A DNA stretch of 64,000 nucleotides. Origin: Bacteroidota bacterium. Its GTDB lineage: Bacteria; Bacteroidota; Ignavibacteria; Kryptoniales; JAKASW01. Position 1 is the stretch's first letter. Every line of letters begins with the position of its first letter. Below the pieces are notes generated by a model that searched no databases, was not told the origin of the DNA, and saw nothing but the letters and a program-made list of their open reading frames with translations. Below are positions 52,524 through 62,087 of this stretch, one piece after another. The translations under genes and the position numbers were made by a program. The stretch lies in the NCBI GenBank assembly GCA_021845665.1, contig JAJZVO010000001.1, forward strand, positions 89,392 through 153,391, written 5' to 3'.

Positions 52524-53669
52524 ATGAAATTTGGCACCACGGCAGTACACGGCGGTCAGGAACCTGATAGTGCGACGGGCGCCATAATGACTCCAATTTA
52601 CCAGACATCCACTTTCGTTCAATCCGAGCCTACAGTCCACAAGGGCTACGACTACTCACGAGCCGGAAATCCTACGCGCTCAGCTCTCGAGGCGAATCTG
52701 GCCGCTCTAGAAGAAGGAAAACACTGCGCCGCGTTCTCATCCGGGATGGGAGCTATCGATGCGGTAATCAAGCTGCTGAAAACAGGCGACCATGTAGTGG
52801 CAGGCAACGATCTTTACGGCGGCACATACAGGATTTTCGAAAAAGTGTTCAAGCAATTCGGCGTGACATGCAGCTTCATCGACCTGAGCAAAAAGGAGAA
52901 TCTCAAAAAAGGACTAAGGAAACACACCAGGATGGTCTGGATTGAAACTCCGACCAATCCGTTGTTGGGCATTGTAGATATTGAAGCCGTGACCGCTATG
53001 GCTAAGGCGGCCGGTGCGCTCTCGGTCGTCGACAACACGTTTGCCACACCGTTCCTCCAGAAGCCTCTCTCTTTGGGGGCAGATATCGTGGTACACAGTG
53101 CCACGAAATACATCGGCGGACACTCCGACGTCATACTGGGCGCCGCCATTACGAATGACGGTGAACTCGCAGAAAGGCTCCACTTCATTCAGAAGTCGAG
53201 CGGCGCGGTGCCGGGACCGTTCGACTGCTTCCTTGCCCTGCGCGGCACGAAGACGCTGCACCTCAGAATGGAAAGGCACTGCGAAAACGCCAGGCTGGTC
53301 GCGGATTTCCTCGTCGCGCACCCGAAGGTCAGGCATGTCAATTATCCAGGGTTCAAATTTCATCCGAATCATCATATTGCCGAAAAGCAGATGAAGGGAT
53401 TTGGAGGGATGGTGTCCTTCACGCTGAAGGATGAGAACATCGAAGCTGCCAAGAGGCTGACAACCTGTACGCGCATATTCACGCTTGCTGAGAGCCTCGG
53501 CGGTGTCGAATCCCTCATCGAGCATCCCGCGTCTATGACACATTCTTCGCTTCCGCGAGAAGTTAGATTGAAGTCAGGCCTTGAAGATTCACTGATAAGA
53601 CTCTCCGTCGGTGTCGAAGACGCGGAAGATCTTATTGAAGACCTGAAGCAGGCACTGGAGAGGACATAG
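52524..53669 (+). CDS. Cystathionine gamma-lyase (Cys/Met metabolism PLP enzyme)
   Basis: 381 residues. Fold-type I enzyme with PLP Lys195 in HSATKYIGGHSD, YDYSRAGNPTRSALE and SLGGVESLIEHPASMTHSS. With the upstream beta-synthase it gives cysteine, 2-oxobutyrate and ammonia from cystathionine. Sequence alone does not separate it fully from cystathionine gamma-synthase; the gene pair makes the lyase more likely. GGGGAGA in the end of the upstream gene serves as ribosome site. Confidence 0.92.
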   Translation: MKFGTTAVHGGQEPDSATGAIMTPIYQTSTFVQSEPTVHKGYDYSRAGNPTRSALEANLAALEEGKHCAAFSSGMGAIDAVIKLLKTGDHVVAGNDLYGGTYRIFEKVFKQFGVTCSFIDLSKKENLKKGLRKHTRMVWIETPTNPLLGIVDIEAVTAMAKAAGALSVVDNTFATPFLQKPLSLGADIVVHSATKYIGGHSDVILGAAITNDGELAERLHFIQKSSGAVPGPFDCFLALRGTKTLHLRMERHCENARLVADFLVAHPKVRHVNYPGFKFHPNHHIAEKQMKGFGGMVSFTLKDENIEAAKRLTTCTRIFTLAESLGGVESLIEHPASMTHSSLPREVRLKSGLEDSLIRLSVGVEDAEDLIEDLKQALERT

Positions 53670-54174
53670 AAACCGCTTAAATTACCCGGATGAAGGGATT
53701 TTAGCATAGAAAGCTGGAACTATCTTCTCCCTGATTGTGTCTTAAGTCGACGATGATCGGAGGGAGAGAAAAATAAATGACGGCGCGCAGACGCAGGGCC
53801 ATAGGAAAAGGGACCCTGCTCATCTACGTCTTCATTTCCGCAACGTTCAATTTCTCCCACCGGGATTACGTTCCGCTTGCTAGTAGTCTTGTTATTTCAC
53901 GATCCCATGTCCTGGATCGATATCTCGACAGGAATGGTGGAGAGTTCGTTTGCCCGGCCCACCTTTTCGCACAATCCACAACTGCAACAGATCCTCATTC
54001 GCAGAACTTCTCCACACCGAAACATTTCTCTTTTCTGCGGATCATCGACCGACCACAGTACCTCTTAAGGCCGCAGCTTACAGCGTCGAGCCGCGCACCT
54101 CCTCTGCCGTAGAATCCCCCCCCGAATTATTCAGTCGCACAAATTAGTCAAGAATACATTCTAGGAGTATATCT
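53670..54174. other. Intergenic region without a supportable gene
   Basis: 505 bp. An ATG at 53777 has a good Shine-Dalgarno (GGAGGGAGAG), yet its 111 codons show no domain, and frames switch three times over the region, so a decayed gene is possible. I see no RNA or repeat structure beyond that. Confidence 0.4.
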
Positions 54175-56436
54175 ATGCTCAGGAGTATGATTATATCCCT
54201 GCTCATGCTGGGATATACCTGCACTATCTCGTATGCCCAGGCGCCGCCCGCCTCGAATCGCCGGGCAAATATTCACGGTAAAATCACCGAGGAAAAAGAC
54301 GGTCATCCCCTCGCCTATGCCGAGGTAGCAGTGATGAAGGGAAACTCGGTCGTGACCGGTACAATAGCCGACGAACTCGGCGATTTTCAGATCCACAATC
54401 TCTATCCAGGCCGGTACAAAATAGTAGCGTATATACTCGGCTTCGGGAAGTCCGAAATCGACACGTTACTGAGCAGCGGCGATCACCAAATCAATTTCGC
54501 GCTCGTTGCGAACGACATTCAAATGGAAGGAGTAACAGTAACCGCAAACCACCACAGTCATAATTATAATACTTCCGATAATACCCTTCGGATGATTCTT
54601 ACGGCACCCGTTTTCCATACAAGCACGGTTCACATTTCACCGATGAGCACACCATCTTCTATCATTCAGCAAAACGTGCCCGGCGCCGTACAGGCACCGA
54701 CGGGTGAGGTACACATTCAGGGACAACATTCCGAGTATTCATACTATGTCGACGGCGTGCCAATTCCTGAGACAATGAGTGAAGGTATGACGGAGTTGTT
54801 CGATCCGCGCACCGTAGACCGCATAACCTTCCTCGTCGGGGACTTGCCGGCTGAATATTCCGACGCACTTTCTGTTATAGATGTACGTACAAAGATCCCA
54901 TCTCAGAAATTCAGCGCGCACGCTTCTCAATACGTGGGGAGTTTCAATTCGTCCGGTCAAAGCCTGTCGCTCGCCGCGCATACCGGAGACTTCTCCTACT
55001 TCTTCGCGGGCTCACGCAAAGTCACCGACCGCAGAATCGATACGCCTCTCCCCGCCGTTTTCCACGATCACGGCACCGACCTTTTCGGTTTCGGTAAGGT
55101 TCAATACATCATGTCGCCAAACGATATCCTTTCTCTCGACATCGACCAGAGTGGTTCTAACTTCCAGGTACCGTACGATTCAACGGGAGGAATAATGGAG
55201 AACGACAACGAACAGTTTGGCGATGGATTCCAAAACCTCATCTACCAGCACGGCTTCGGCTCCGATGGTGGAAGCGGCCAATTCTATCTTGCGCTCTCTC
55301 ACAGGCAGGGTACCACCACTTATACCCCCGGCGCGACCGATGTCCCGTCATTCTTCTTTGCCGGTGACTCGATCCCCTACAACGTCAGGGACAGCAGGCT
55401 CTTCAATGTCTATGGCGCGCTCTCTTCAATCTCACTCCCTGAGGGAGATGAATTCTCCTTCAAAGGAGGAGCTTCCTACTTCTATACAAAGGGAAACGAG
55501 AACTTCAGCATGTTCAACGGCAACCTGGCCGGCCCCCAGTCGATTCAGAATCTTCAAGGTTATGATCTTGGCGCATTCATCCAGGGCGCCTACCAACCCT
55601 TCCCGATACTTGAGGTCGATGCTGGAGTGAGATACGATCAACATCACGCACAAGGTATCGGTACAGTTTCTCAATTCTCGCCCAAAGTTAAGCTGATCTA
55701 CATACCCGGACTCTCGACCAGAGCCTATGTTTACTACGGCCGGCTCTTTGTCCCCGTTCTAATCGAACAGCTCCGAGAGCTTACCACGACGCCCGGCAAG
55801 GTATCCCAGATAACACTACCGGTGAGAGGTGAGTATTTCGAGTTAGGAATCACGCATTCATTCTCGCCTTCGCTGACCGGCAAGCTCGAAGGATATTACA
55901 CTCAGGAAAATCCCGGGATGGACAACAGCACGATTCCGGGAACAAGTATCCAAACGGCGGTGAACATTCAGCAGATTTACGTGCGCGGGATACAGCTTGG
56001 GCTTGACTATAGTCCGGCCGGACCGTTCAGCGGCTATTTCAATCTTGCCATAAGCCATGCCCAGGGCGTCGGACCTACGACTGGAGGATTCCTCCCCACC
56101 GTACCGACGACCACAGCCTTCGACCTCGACCATGACCAGAGGATCACTTACTCTTTCGGACTCAACTACGAGAAGAGCGGCTACTACGGCAACCTGATCG
56201 GAAGCTACGGAAGCGGACTTACGAACGGCCAAATAAATGGGCACGTGGCCCCCCATTTGATTTTCGACGCATCCATGGGAAAATCATTTTACTTCGGCAG
56301 TTACTTCATCAAACCTGAATTCTACGTCGCGAACATATTGAATCATCAATATCTTCTGAACGGAGCATTCTTCAACGGAGCAAACTTCGGCGCGCCGCGC
56401 ACAGTTCTTTTCAAGGTTTCGGTCGGCGTCGTCTGA
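54175..56436 (+). CDS. TonB-dependent receptor with carboxypeptidase-like N-domain
   Basis: 753 residues. Signal peptide (MLRSMIISLLMLGYTCTISYAQ), carboxypeptidase-regulatory-like domain (about 32-118; HGKITEEKDGHPLAYAEVAV, GDFQIHNLYPGRYKIVAYIL), plug-like domain (about 150-240; VPGAVQAPTGEVHIQG, YYVDGVPIPE), then beta-barrel with aromatic-rich strands to FKVSVGVV. It imports a ligand across the outer membrane using TonB energy. No SusD partner lies beside it, so it is probably not a polysaccharide-utilisation locus; the ligand is unknown. AGGAG precedes the start. Confidence 0.88.
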   Translation: MLRSMIISLLMLGYTCTISYAQAPPASNRRANIHGKITEEKDGHPLAYAEVAVMKGNSVVTGTIADELGDFQIHNLYPGRYKIVAYILGFGKSEIDTLLSSGDHQINFALVANDIQMEGVTVTANHHSHNYNTSDNTLRMILTAPVFHTSTVHISPMSTPSSIIQQNVPGAVQAPTGEVHIQGQHSEYSYYVDGVPIPETMSEGMTELFDPRTVDRITFLVGDLPAEYSDALSVIDVRTKIPSQKFSAHASQYVGSFNSSGQSLSLAAHTGDFSYFFAGSRKVTDRRIDTPLPAVFHDHGTDLFGFGKVQYIMSPNDILSLDIDQSGSNFQVPYDSTGGIMENDNEQFGDGFQNLIYQHGFGSDGGSGQFYLALSHRQGTTTYTPGATDVPSFFFAGDSIPYNVRDSRLFNVYGALSSISLPEGDEFSFKGGASYFYTKGNENFSMFNGNLAGPQSIQNLQGYDLGAFIQGAYQPFPILEVDAGVRYDQHHAQGIGTVSQFSPKVKLIYIPGLSTRAYVYYGRLFVPVLIEQLRELTTTPGKVSQITLPVRGEYFELGITHSFSPSLTGKLEGYYTQENPGMDNSTIPGTSIQTAVNIQQIYVRGIQLGLDYSPAGPFSGYFNLAISHAQGVGPTTGGFLPTVPTTTAFDLDHDQRITYSFGLNYEKSGYYGNLIGSYGSGLTNGQINGHVAPHLIFDASMGKSFYFGSYFIKPEFYVANILNHQYLLNGAFFNGANFGAPRTVLFKVSVGVV

Positions 56437-56603
56437 CCCTGATTTGAAGGGCAAGGGAGAGTCGGCGTCTCGTCATCTCCCTATTCCCCCTTGACCCGTT
56501 CGAGCATAGTAGATATATAGTGATATGGCGGGTGTTGGCAGTACCATCTCGCCGGAGCTTCCACGATATCGAGTATGACGCTCTGTAACCTAAGGACCAT
56601 AAA

Positions 56604-57461
56604 ATGTTAAGCAAATTGCTCAGTGACACCGTTGTACCAGTTCTCTTCAAGGTCGGCCCTGTAAGCGTTTATAGCTACGGACTAACCATGGGAATCGCCT
56701 TCCTAATCTCAAACTATTTCATCATCAAGGAATTCAAGCGGAGAGGTTTTGGCGCGGAATTCGCAAACCAGGTCACGATTGTAGCCGTCGTCCTGGGACT
56801 CGCGGGATCGAGGATTCTTTCGTTGATCGAAAACTGGGGAGATTTTCTCAAGGATCCGATCGGGATGGCATTTGCCACGGGCGGATTGACGTGGTACGGC
56901 GGTTTCATACTTGCAGGTGCGGTGATCACATGGATGATCAAGCGGAAGGGATTCAAATTCCTCGATGTGGCAGATGCGCTCGCACCGGAGCTCATACTGG
57001 GTTACGGCATCGGCAGAATCGCCTGTCACGTTTCGGGCGACGGCGATTACGGCATGCCGACAAAACTTCCCTGGGGAGTTGATTACGCGCACGGCGTCGC
57101 TCCCCCTTCGATAGCGTTCAGATATCTCCCGAGCATCGAGGCCCATTACCCGGGCGGGATAGTCCCGAACAATACCCTCTGCCAGCCGACACCGATTTAC
57201 GAGTTTCTTGCCTGTCTCGGAATATTTTTCATACTCTGGCGCCTCCGTGAAAAACTAAAACCCTCCGGCGCGCTCTTTATGCTTTACCTGGTGCTTGCCG
57301 GAGCCGAAAGGTTCACAGTAGAATTTATCCGGCTGAATCCGAGACTCCTTTTCGGGCTTAGCGAAGCGCAGCTCATATCGATACCGCTGATGATAATTGG
57401 AGTGATAGGCTTTTTTATTCTCCGCTCCCAGATCCCCACAGCCTCTACAGTGAGCGAGTGA
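56604..57461 (+). CDS. lgt: Prolipoprotein diacylglyceryl transferase
   Basis: 285 residues with about seven TMs. Moves diacylglycerol from phosphatidylglycerol to the lipobox Cys of prolipoproteins in the inner membrane. Motifs: VYSYGLTMGIAFLISNY, GGLTWYGGFI, and the signature region GYGIGRIACHVSGDGDYG, the form seen in Bacteroidota-like Lgt in place of GRIGNFINGE; then TPIYE and RFTVEFIRLNPR. AAGGA precedes the ATG. Confidence 0.9.
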   Translation: MLSKLLSDTVVPVLFKVGPVSVYSYGLTMGIAFLISNYFIIKEFKRRGFGAEFANQVTIVAVVLGLAGSRILSLIENWGDFLKDPIGMAFATGGLTWYGGFILAGAVITWMIKRKGFKFLDVADALAPELILGYGIGRIACHVSGDGDYGMPTKLPWGVDYAHGVAPPSIAFRYLPSIEAHYPGGIVPNNTLCQPTPIYEFLACLGIFFILWRLREKLKPSGALFMLYLVLAGAERFTVEFIRLNPRLLFGLSEAQLISIPLMIIGVIGFFILRSQIPTASTVSE

Positions 57462-57550
57462 GATCAAGAGATACGATTTTGACGGAATGCCTGTACCCGG
57501 CTGTCTGCGTGAGCTCGGCGATGTGAAGCAAGGTGCTCGGACACTTCGCT

Positions 57551-57985
57551 CTATCCTTTGGAGTACACTATTTCCGTCAGAAGTACCTTCAGATTATCGC
57601 AATGGGTAACGCTCTTGTAAACGACGCAGGTCCGGCAGTCGGTGGTAGTGCAGTCGGAGCGCGTCCCGGTGAGGAGCCAGCACGGCTGCGCGTCCTCTGT
57701 ATATGCGGGGCACATCGCCCTTTCTTCCGTTGGACACTTCCTCATTTCCCAGCACGGCATGAGGGCGACCATCCTCTTGATCGCTTCCAGAGTCATCCCC
57801 TTATGCGTAATCATATCCCGGACGCAGCCGAGCCAGAACAAATCATCATCCGAGAAAAGCCTGTGTTTCCCGATCGTCCTGACGGGAAGGACGACTCCCG
57901 CCGCCTCGTATTTCCTGACTGTCGAAACCGCGACGCCAAGCTTCCTCGCCACGTCGCCTATTTTCATCAACTTGCCTGCTGTCAT
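57551..57985 (-). CDS. MerR-type regulator with Cys-rich metal-binding tail
   Basis: 144 residues. N-terminal MerR winged helix (about 7-72: KIGDVARKLGVAVSTVRKYE, GKHRLFSDDDLFWL). Then nine cysteines in a two-CW-like pattern: Cys78-Trp79, Cys84, Cys92 (CPAY), Cys102-Trp103, Cys112, Cys117, Cys120, Cys129. This spacing resembles two-CW domains that probably hold a metal or cluster, so the regulator may sense redox state, metal or oxygen. GGGAGGA before the ATG. It lies 154 bp below the CoA-transferase gene. Confidence 0.85.
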   Translation of the reverse strand: MTAGKLMKIGDVARKLGVAVSTVRKYEAAGVVLPVRTIGKHRLFSDDDLFWLGCVRDMITHKGMTLEAIKRMVALMPCWEMRKCPTEERAMCPAYTEDAQPCWLLTGTRSDCTTTDCRTCVVYKSVTHCDNLKVLLTEIVYSKG

Positions 57986-58139
57986 GCCATTCCTCCCGGG
58001 CAGCTGCTCTGCTGCAGATTACATTTTGGTGCTTGAAACGCCCCACAACGCCGAAAGCAGGGCGCTCTTTTTCTGACACGTTTTCCAACGGATATCCTAA
58101 TCCATAAAATCCGCGACATCACTGCTCCAAACGTGCGAC

Positions 58140-59453
58140 TCATAACCATCTTCTCTTCTTTGCGAAACTGATCAGTTCCTCGCGAAATCTCGGATGAGCA
58201 ATGCTTGCCAGCTGCTTCACCCTTTCGCTGATAGACTTGCCATGTAGATTCACGACTCCGTATTCCGTCGCAACGTAGTGAACGTCACCGCGGGATGTAG
58301 TCACACCGGATCCCTCGGCAAGGTGCGTGGTGATCCTCGAAACGGTCCCGCCTTTCGCAGTCGAAGGAAGCGCCATGACAGGCTTTCCGCCCTCCGACCT
58401 TGCTGCGCCTCTTATGAAGTCGACCTGACCGCCGAAGCCGCTGTAGAATTGGTAGCCGATCGAATCGGCACATACCTGGCCTGTAAGGTCGATCTGTAGT
58501 GCCGAGTTGATCGCAACCATCTTCTTGTTCTGACTGATAATGAACGGATCGTTAACGTAATGTGAAGGATGAAATTCGGCAATGGGATTGTTATCAATGA
58601 AGTCAAAGAGCTTCTTACTTCCAAGCACGAAACTCGCGACCATCTTGCCGGGATGAAGCGATTTCTTCTCGTTGGTAATCACTCCCGATTCGACCAGCCC
58701 GATGACACCGTCGGAGAACATCTCCGAGTGTATACCAAGATCTTTCTTGCCCTGGAGCGACATGAGCACCGCGTCCGGTATTCTCCCGATTCCCAGCTGA
58801 AGTGTAGAGCCGTTCTCGATAAGTCCCGAGATATTTTCACCGATTCTCCTGAAGATGTCCAGATCCTCTTCGGTCGTACCCGGTTCGACTTGTGGAAGCT
58901 CCATTATCGGTTCATCGACTTCAACAACATGATGAATCTTACTGATATGTATGAAGCTGTCGCCGAGCGAACGGGGCATCTTCGGGTTGACTTGAGCTAC
59001 CACCACCCTGGCGACTTCGGTTGCGGCCTTGGTTGTCTCGATGCCGACTCCGAAACTACAGAAGCCGTGTTCATCGGGAGGAGAGACATGGATAAGCGCC
59101 ACATCTATCTTCATCTCCCCGGAAAGAAACAGGCCGGGGATTTCCGACAGGAAAACGGGGACAAAGTCTGCCAGGCCGTTGTTGACTGCATCCCGGGTAT
59201 TCTTCCCGATGAAGAGGGCCGTGTGATGAAAATGCCTCTCCATCCCAGGCTGCACGTACTCCGCCTTACCGAGCGAAAGGATGTGAATGATCTCGCAGTT
59301 CTCAAGTTCGTCAGCCCGTCTTACCAATGCGTCGACAAGCACTTCAGGCACGGCACAGCCGGGATGTATATATACCCTGTCGCTTGACCGAATCGATTTG
59401 ACGGCTTCATCGGCCAAACTCACTTTGCTTCTGTATGTATCGGTCCAGGCCAT
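58140..59453 (-). CDS. Acetyl-CoA hydrolase/CoA-transferase (4-hydroxybutyrate CoA-transferase type)
   Basis: 437 residues, class I CoA-transferase of the Cat1/4-hydroxybutyrate type. The catalytic Glu is probably Glu244 in GIHSEMFSDG; other family segments are ISPPDEHG-like VSPPDEHGFCSFG, TLQLGIGRIPDAV, GGQVDFIRGA and TEYGVVNLHGKS. It moves CoA between acetyl-CoA and a carboxylate, or yields acetate. Position downstream of alanine dehydrogenase (75 bp) suggests a role in amino-acid or pyruvate fermentation. The exact acid is not inferable. Confidence 0.9.
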   Translation of the reverse strand: MAWTDTYRSKVSLADEAVKSIRSSDRVYIHPGCAVPEVLVDALVRRADELENCEIIHILSLGKAEYVQPGMERHFHHTALFIGKNTRDAVNNGLADFVPVFLSEIPGLFLSGEMKIDVALIHVSPPDEHGFCSFGVGIETTKAATEVARVVVAQVNPKMPRSLGDSFIHISKIHHVVEVDEPIMELPQVEPGTTEEDLDIFRRIGENISGLIENGSTLQLGIGRIPDAVLMSLQGKKDLGIHSEMFSDGVIGLVESGVITNEKKSLHPGKMVASFVLGSKKLFDFIDNNPIAEFHPSHYVNDPFIISQNKKMVAINSALQIDLTGQVCADSIGYQFYSGFGGQVDFIRGAARSEGGKPVMALPSTAKGGTVSRITTHLAEGSGVTTSRGDVHYVATEYGVVNLHGKSISERVKQLASIAHPRFREELISFAKKRRWL

Positions 59454-59528
59454 CAGCTCAGGTCCCGTATGGCATGTTCGCTTAGATTTCCATCTGACAA
59501 CTGCCTAACTATCCCGCCGCTCAATTTT

Positions 59529-60656
59529 TCAGCTTCCGGCGCCGAGCAACGCGCTGAGGGGCACGAACTCTTTGCCGAAGATGTTCTTGGCCATCTCCTG
59601 CGTGCAGTGACCGTCGAAACTGCAGACTCCCCTGGCCAGCCCTCTGTTCTCCCCGAACGCGCGGGATGCTCCTTTAGCGGCAATCTCCACGACGAACGGA
59701 AGGATGGTATTTGTCAAGGCGTAAGTTGCCGTTCGGGCGACTGTCGCAGTGATGTTGGGTACGCAATAGTGCACGACGTCGTGGTACACAAACGATGGGT
59801 TTTGGAGCGTAGTCGGCCTGCTTGTCGCAATGCATCCTCCCTGGTCGATCGAGACATCTATCACGACCGCGCCCGGCTTCATTGACTTGACCATTTCCTC
59901 GGTGACTACGTGCGGCGCCCGTTCGCCCTTTATGAAAACTGCGCCTATCAGGACATCGGCATAAGCGACGCTCTTTCTTATATTGACCGGCGTGGCGAGG
60001 GCGGTAGTGACACGTTTCAGGAGTAGCCGGTCGACCAGTCTCAAGCGTCCCAGGTCGGTATCGAGTACTATAACCTGAGCACCCAGGCCGACGGCAGTTC
60101 TTGCTGCTTCTGTGCCGACGACGCCGGCACCTATGATCACTACCGCTGCCGGTGCGACCCCCGCAATCCCTCCGAGGATGATTCCGCGGCCATGGTCTCC
60201 GGTTTCGAGATACTGTGCTGCGACAAAGATGGTTACCTGGCCTGCTATCTCGCTCATCGAATGGAGCACCGGACGATCCCCGTCCTCTGTTTCGACCAGT
60301 TCATAACCTACGGTAGTAATTTTGCGACTTGTTATTTCCTCGACAAACTGCCGGCGCGCCACCGGAAGATTGAGGAAGCTGAAAGAAGTCTGCCCCCCCT
60401 CCATCATGGCAGTTTCTTCAATCGATGGCGGTGCCACCGCGCAGACAAGCTCACACCGGCGATAAACCTCCTCCTTCGAGTACACTACAGCAGAGCCGGC
60501 GTTCGAGTACGATTCGTCCGAGAAACGTGCGGCCATCCCCGCCTTCGACTCCACGTAAACCGTGTTGCCGAGACTCACAAGGTTCGCGACGGCCGACGGC
60601 GTGAGAGAGACCCGGTTCTCGTTCTTAAGAGATTCGTTCGGGATGCCGATGTTCAT
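59529..60656 (-). CDS. ald: Alanine dehydrogenase
   Basis: 375 residues. Interconverts alanine and pyruvate plus ammonia with NAD(H). MNIGIPNESLKNENRVSLTP, HSMSEIAGQ, the NAD site VIIGAGVVGTEAARTAVGLG, DVSIDQGGCIATSRPTT and the C-terminal HCTQEMAKNIFG all fit, though residues differ from textbook Ald at several places (VARRQFVEEI). A pyridine transhydrogenase alpha subunit is the alternative; the length and DQGG motif favour Ald. It starts six bases below nfnB. Confidence 0.9.
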   Translation of the reverse strand: MNIGIPNESLKNENRVSLTPSAVANLVSLGNTVYVESKAGMAARFSDESYSNAGSAVVYSKEEVYRRCELVCAVAPPSIEETAMMEGGQTSFSFLNLPVARRQFVEEITSRKITTVGYELVETEDGDRPVLHSMSEIAGQVTIFVAAQYLETGDHGRGIILGGIAGVAPAAVVIIGAGVVGTEAARTAVGLGAQVIVLDTDLGRLRLVDRLLLKRVTTALATPVNIRKSVAYADVLIGAVFIKGERAPHVVTEEMVKSMKPGAVVIDVSIDQGGCIATSRPTTLQNPSFVYHDVVHYCVPNITATVARTATYALTNTILPFVVEIAAKGASRAFGENRGLARGVCSFDGHCTQEMAKNIFGKEFVPLSALLGAGS

Positions 60657-60662
60657 AGCCTG

Positions 60663-62087
60663 TCACTTTTCGCGTCCTACTTTGAGATAATCATGAATCG
60701 CAGCCGCAGAGCGCTGGCCATCCTCCATGGCGAGAATAACGGTTGCTCCGCCGCGGGAGAGATCGCCCCCGGCGAAGACACTCTCGCGGCTCGTCCGGCA
60801 ATTTTTGTCGACCACGACGGTGCCGCGTTTAGACATATCGAGACCGGGGGTTGTCGCCTGCAATATCGGATTGGGACGCTGGCCGATCGCCAGTATGACC
60901 GTGTCGACATCCATGATGAAGTTGGAACCCGGAATGACAACCGGACGTCTTCTTCCCGATTCATCGGGCTCACCGAGTTCCATTCTGACACATTCCATAC
61001 CTTTAACCCACTTGTTATTGCCGGGAATTATGCGGACAGGATTCGTCAGGACATGGAACTCAATTCCCTCCTGTTCTGCGTGCTGGACCTCTTCTTCACG
61101 TGCGGGCATCTCGCCTCTGCCGCGGCGGTAGACGAGATATGATTTCTCGGTGCCGAGGCGATTTGCGGTCCGGACCGCGTCCATGGCCGTGTTACCGCCG
61201 CCGATGACCGCTACTCTCCTGCCGATCTTGACCGGGGTGTCATATTCAGGAAACCTGTATCCGCTCATGAAATTTACCCTCGTAAGAAACTCGCTGGCGG
61301 AAAAGACTCCGGGGAGATTCTCACCCGGAATGCCGAGGAATGTCGGAGTCCCGGCACCGGTTCCCAGGAACACGGCGTCGAATCCGAATTCGTCCATCAG
61401 CTCATCGACAGTGGCGGTTCGACCTATCACGAAGTTCGTGATAATTTCCACTCCTAACTTCTTTACGTTTTCGATTTCGGAATCGAGTATCGCCTTCGGC
61501 AACCTGAATTCAGGAATCCCATACCTGAGGACACCTCCTGCCGCATGAAGCGCTTCGAAGATAGTCACGTTGTATCCGAGCTTCGCCAGCTCGGCGGCAC
61601 ACGTCAGGCCTGCAGGACCGGAACCTACTACTGCTACTTTTTCTTTCTTTTTGTCCTTCACGGCGAATCCGTTGAAGGCGTTGTGCAGCCTCTCGTAATC
61701 GGCGACGAAGCGCTCCAGCTTGCCGATGGCAACGGGCTGGTGTTTCTTCCCAATCGGACATACGGCTTCACATTGTGTCTCCTGCGGGCAGACACGACCT
61801 GTAATTGCGGGCAGATAATTCTTCTCTTTTATCTTCCTGGCTGCGCCCAGGTAATCCTTCTCGACAATGAGTTTAATGAAACCCGGAATGTCGATTCCGA
61901 CCGGACAGCCCTCGACGCACTGCGGTTCTTTGCAGTCTATGCAGCGAAGCATCTCCCGCGAGACGAGGCTCTCATCGAAGCCGAACGACACCTCATCAAA
62001 GTTGCGCCTTCGTGCTTCGGCGTCCTGTTCGATAGGATGCTGTCTCGGGATTCTCATCCTCTCGGAAGGTTTCAACGCATTAGGCAT
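60663..62087 (-). CDS. nfnB: NfnB-like NADPH oxidoreductase (GltD/GltA family)
   Basis: 474 residues, homologue of the NfnB subunit of electron-bifurcating NADH-dependent ferredoxin:NADP oxidoreductase, also called GltA or sulfide dehydrogenase alpha. Two cluster motifs near the N-terminus (CIDCKEPQCVEGCPVG and CPQETQCEAVCP), FAD site VAVVGSGPAGLTCAAELA, NADP site VAVIGGGNTAMDAVRTA, and a second FAD segment VFAGGDLSRGGATV. The start overlaps the nfnA end by 8 bp. Pairing with nfnA rules out the normal glutamate-synthase small subunit role. Confidence 0.93.
   Translation of the reverse strand: MPNALKPSERMRIPRQHPIEQDAEARRRNFDEVSFGFDESLVSREMLRCIDCKEPQCVEGCPVGIDIPGFIKLIVEKDYLGAARKIKEKNYLPAITGRVCPQETQCEAVCPIGKKHQPVAIGKLERFVADYERLHNAFNGFAVKDKKKEKVAVVGSGPAGLTCAAELAKLGYNVTIFEALHAAGGVLRYGIPEFRLPKAILDSEIENVKKLGVEIITNFVIGRTATVDELMDEFGFDAVFLGTGAGTPTFLGIPGENLPGVFSASEFLTRVNFMSGYRFPEYDTPVKIGRRVAVIGGGNTAMDAVRTANRLGTEKSYLVYRRGRGEMPAREEEVQHAEQEGIEFHVLTNPVRIIPGNNKWVKGMECVRMELGEPDESGRRRPVVIPGSNFIMDVDTVILAIGQRPNPILQATTPGLDMSKRGTVVVDKNCRTSRESVFAGGDLSRGGATVILAMEDGQRSAAAIHDYLKVGREK

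Noticed and set aside
53777..54112. 111-codon frame with good Shine-Dalgarno
   Set aside because: No domain, odd composition, and overlapping frames of equal quality; not enough to call a gene.
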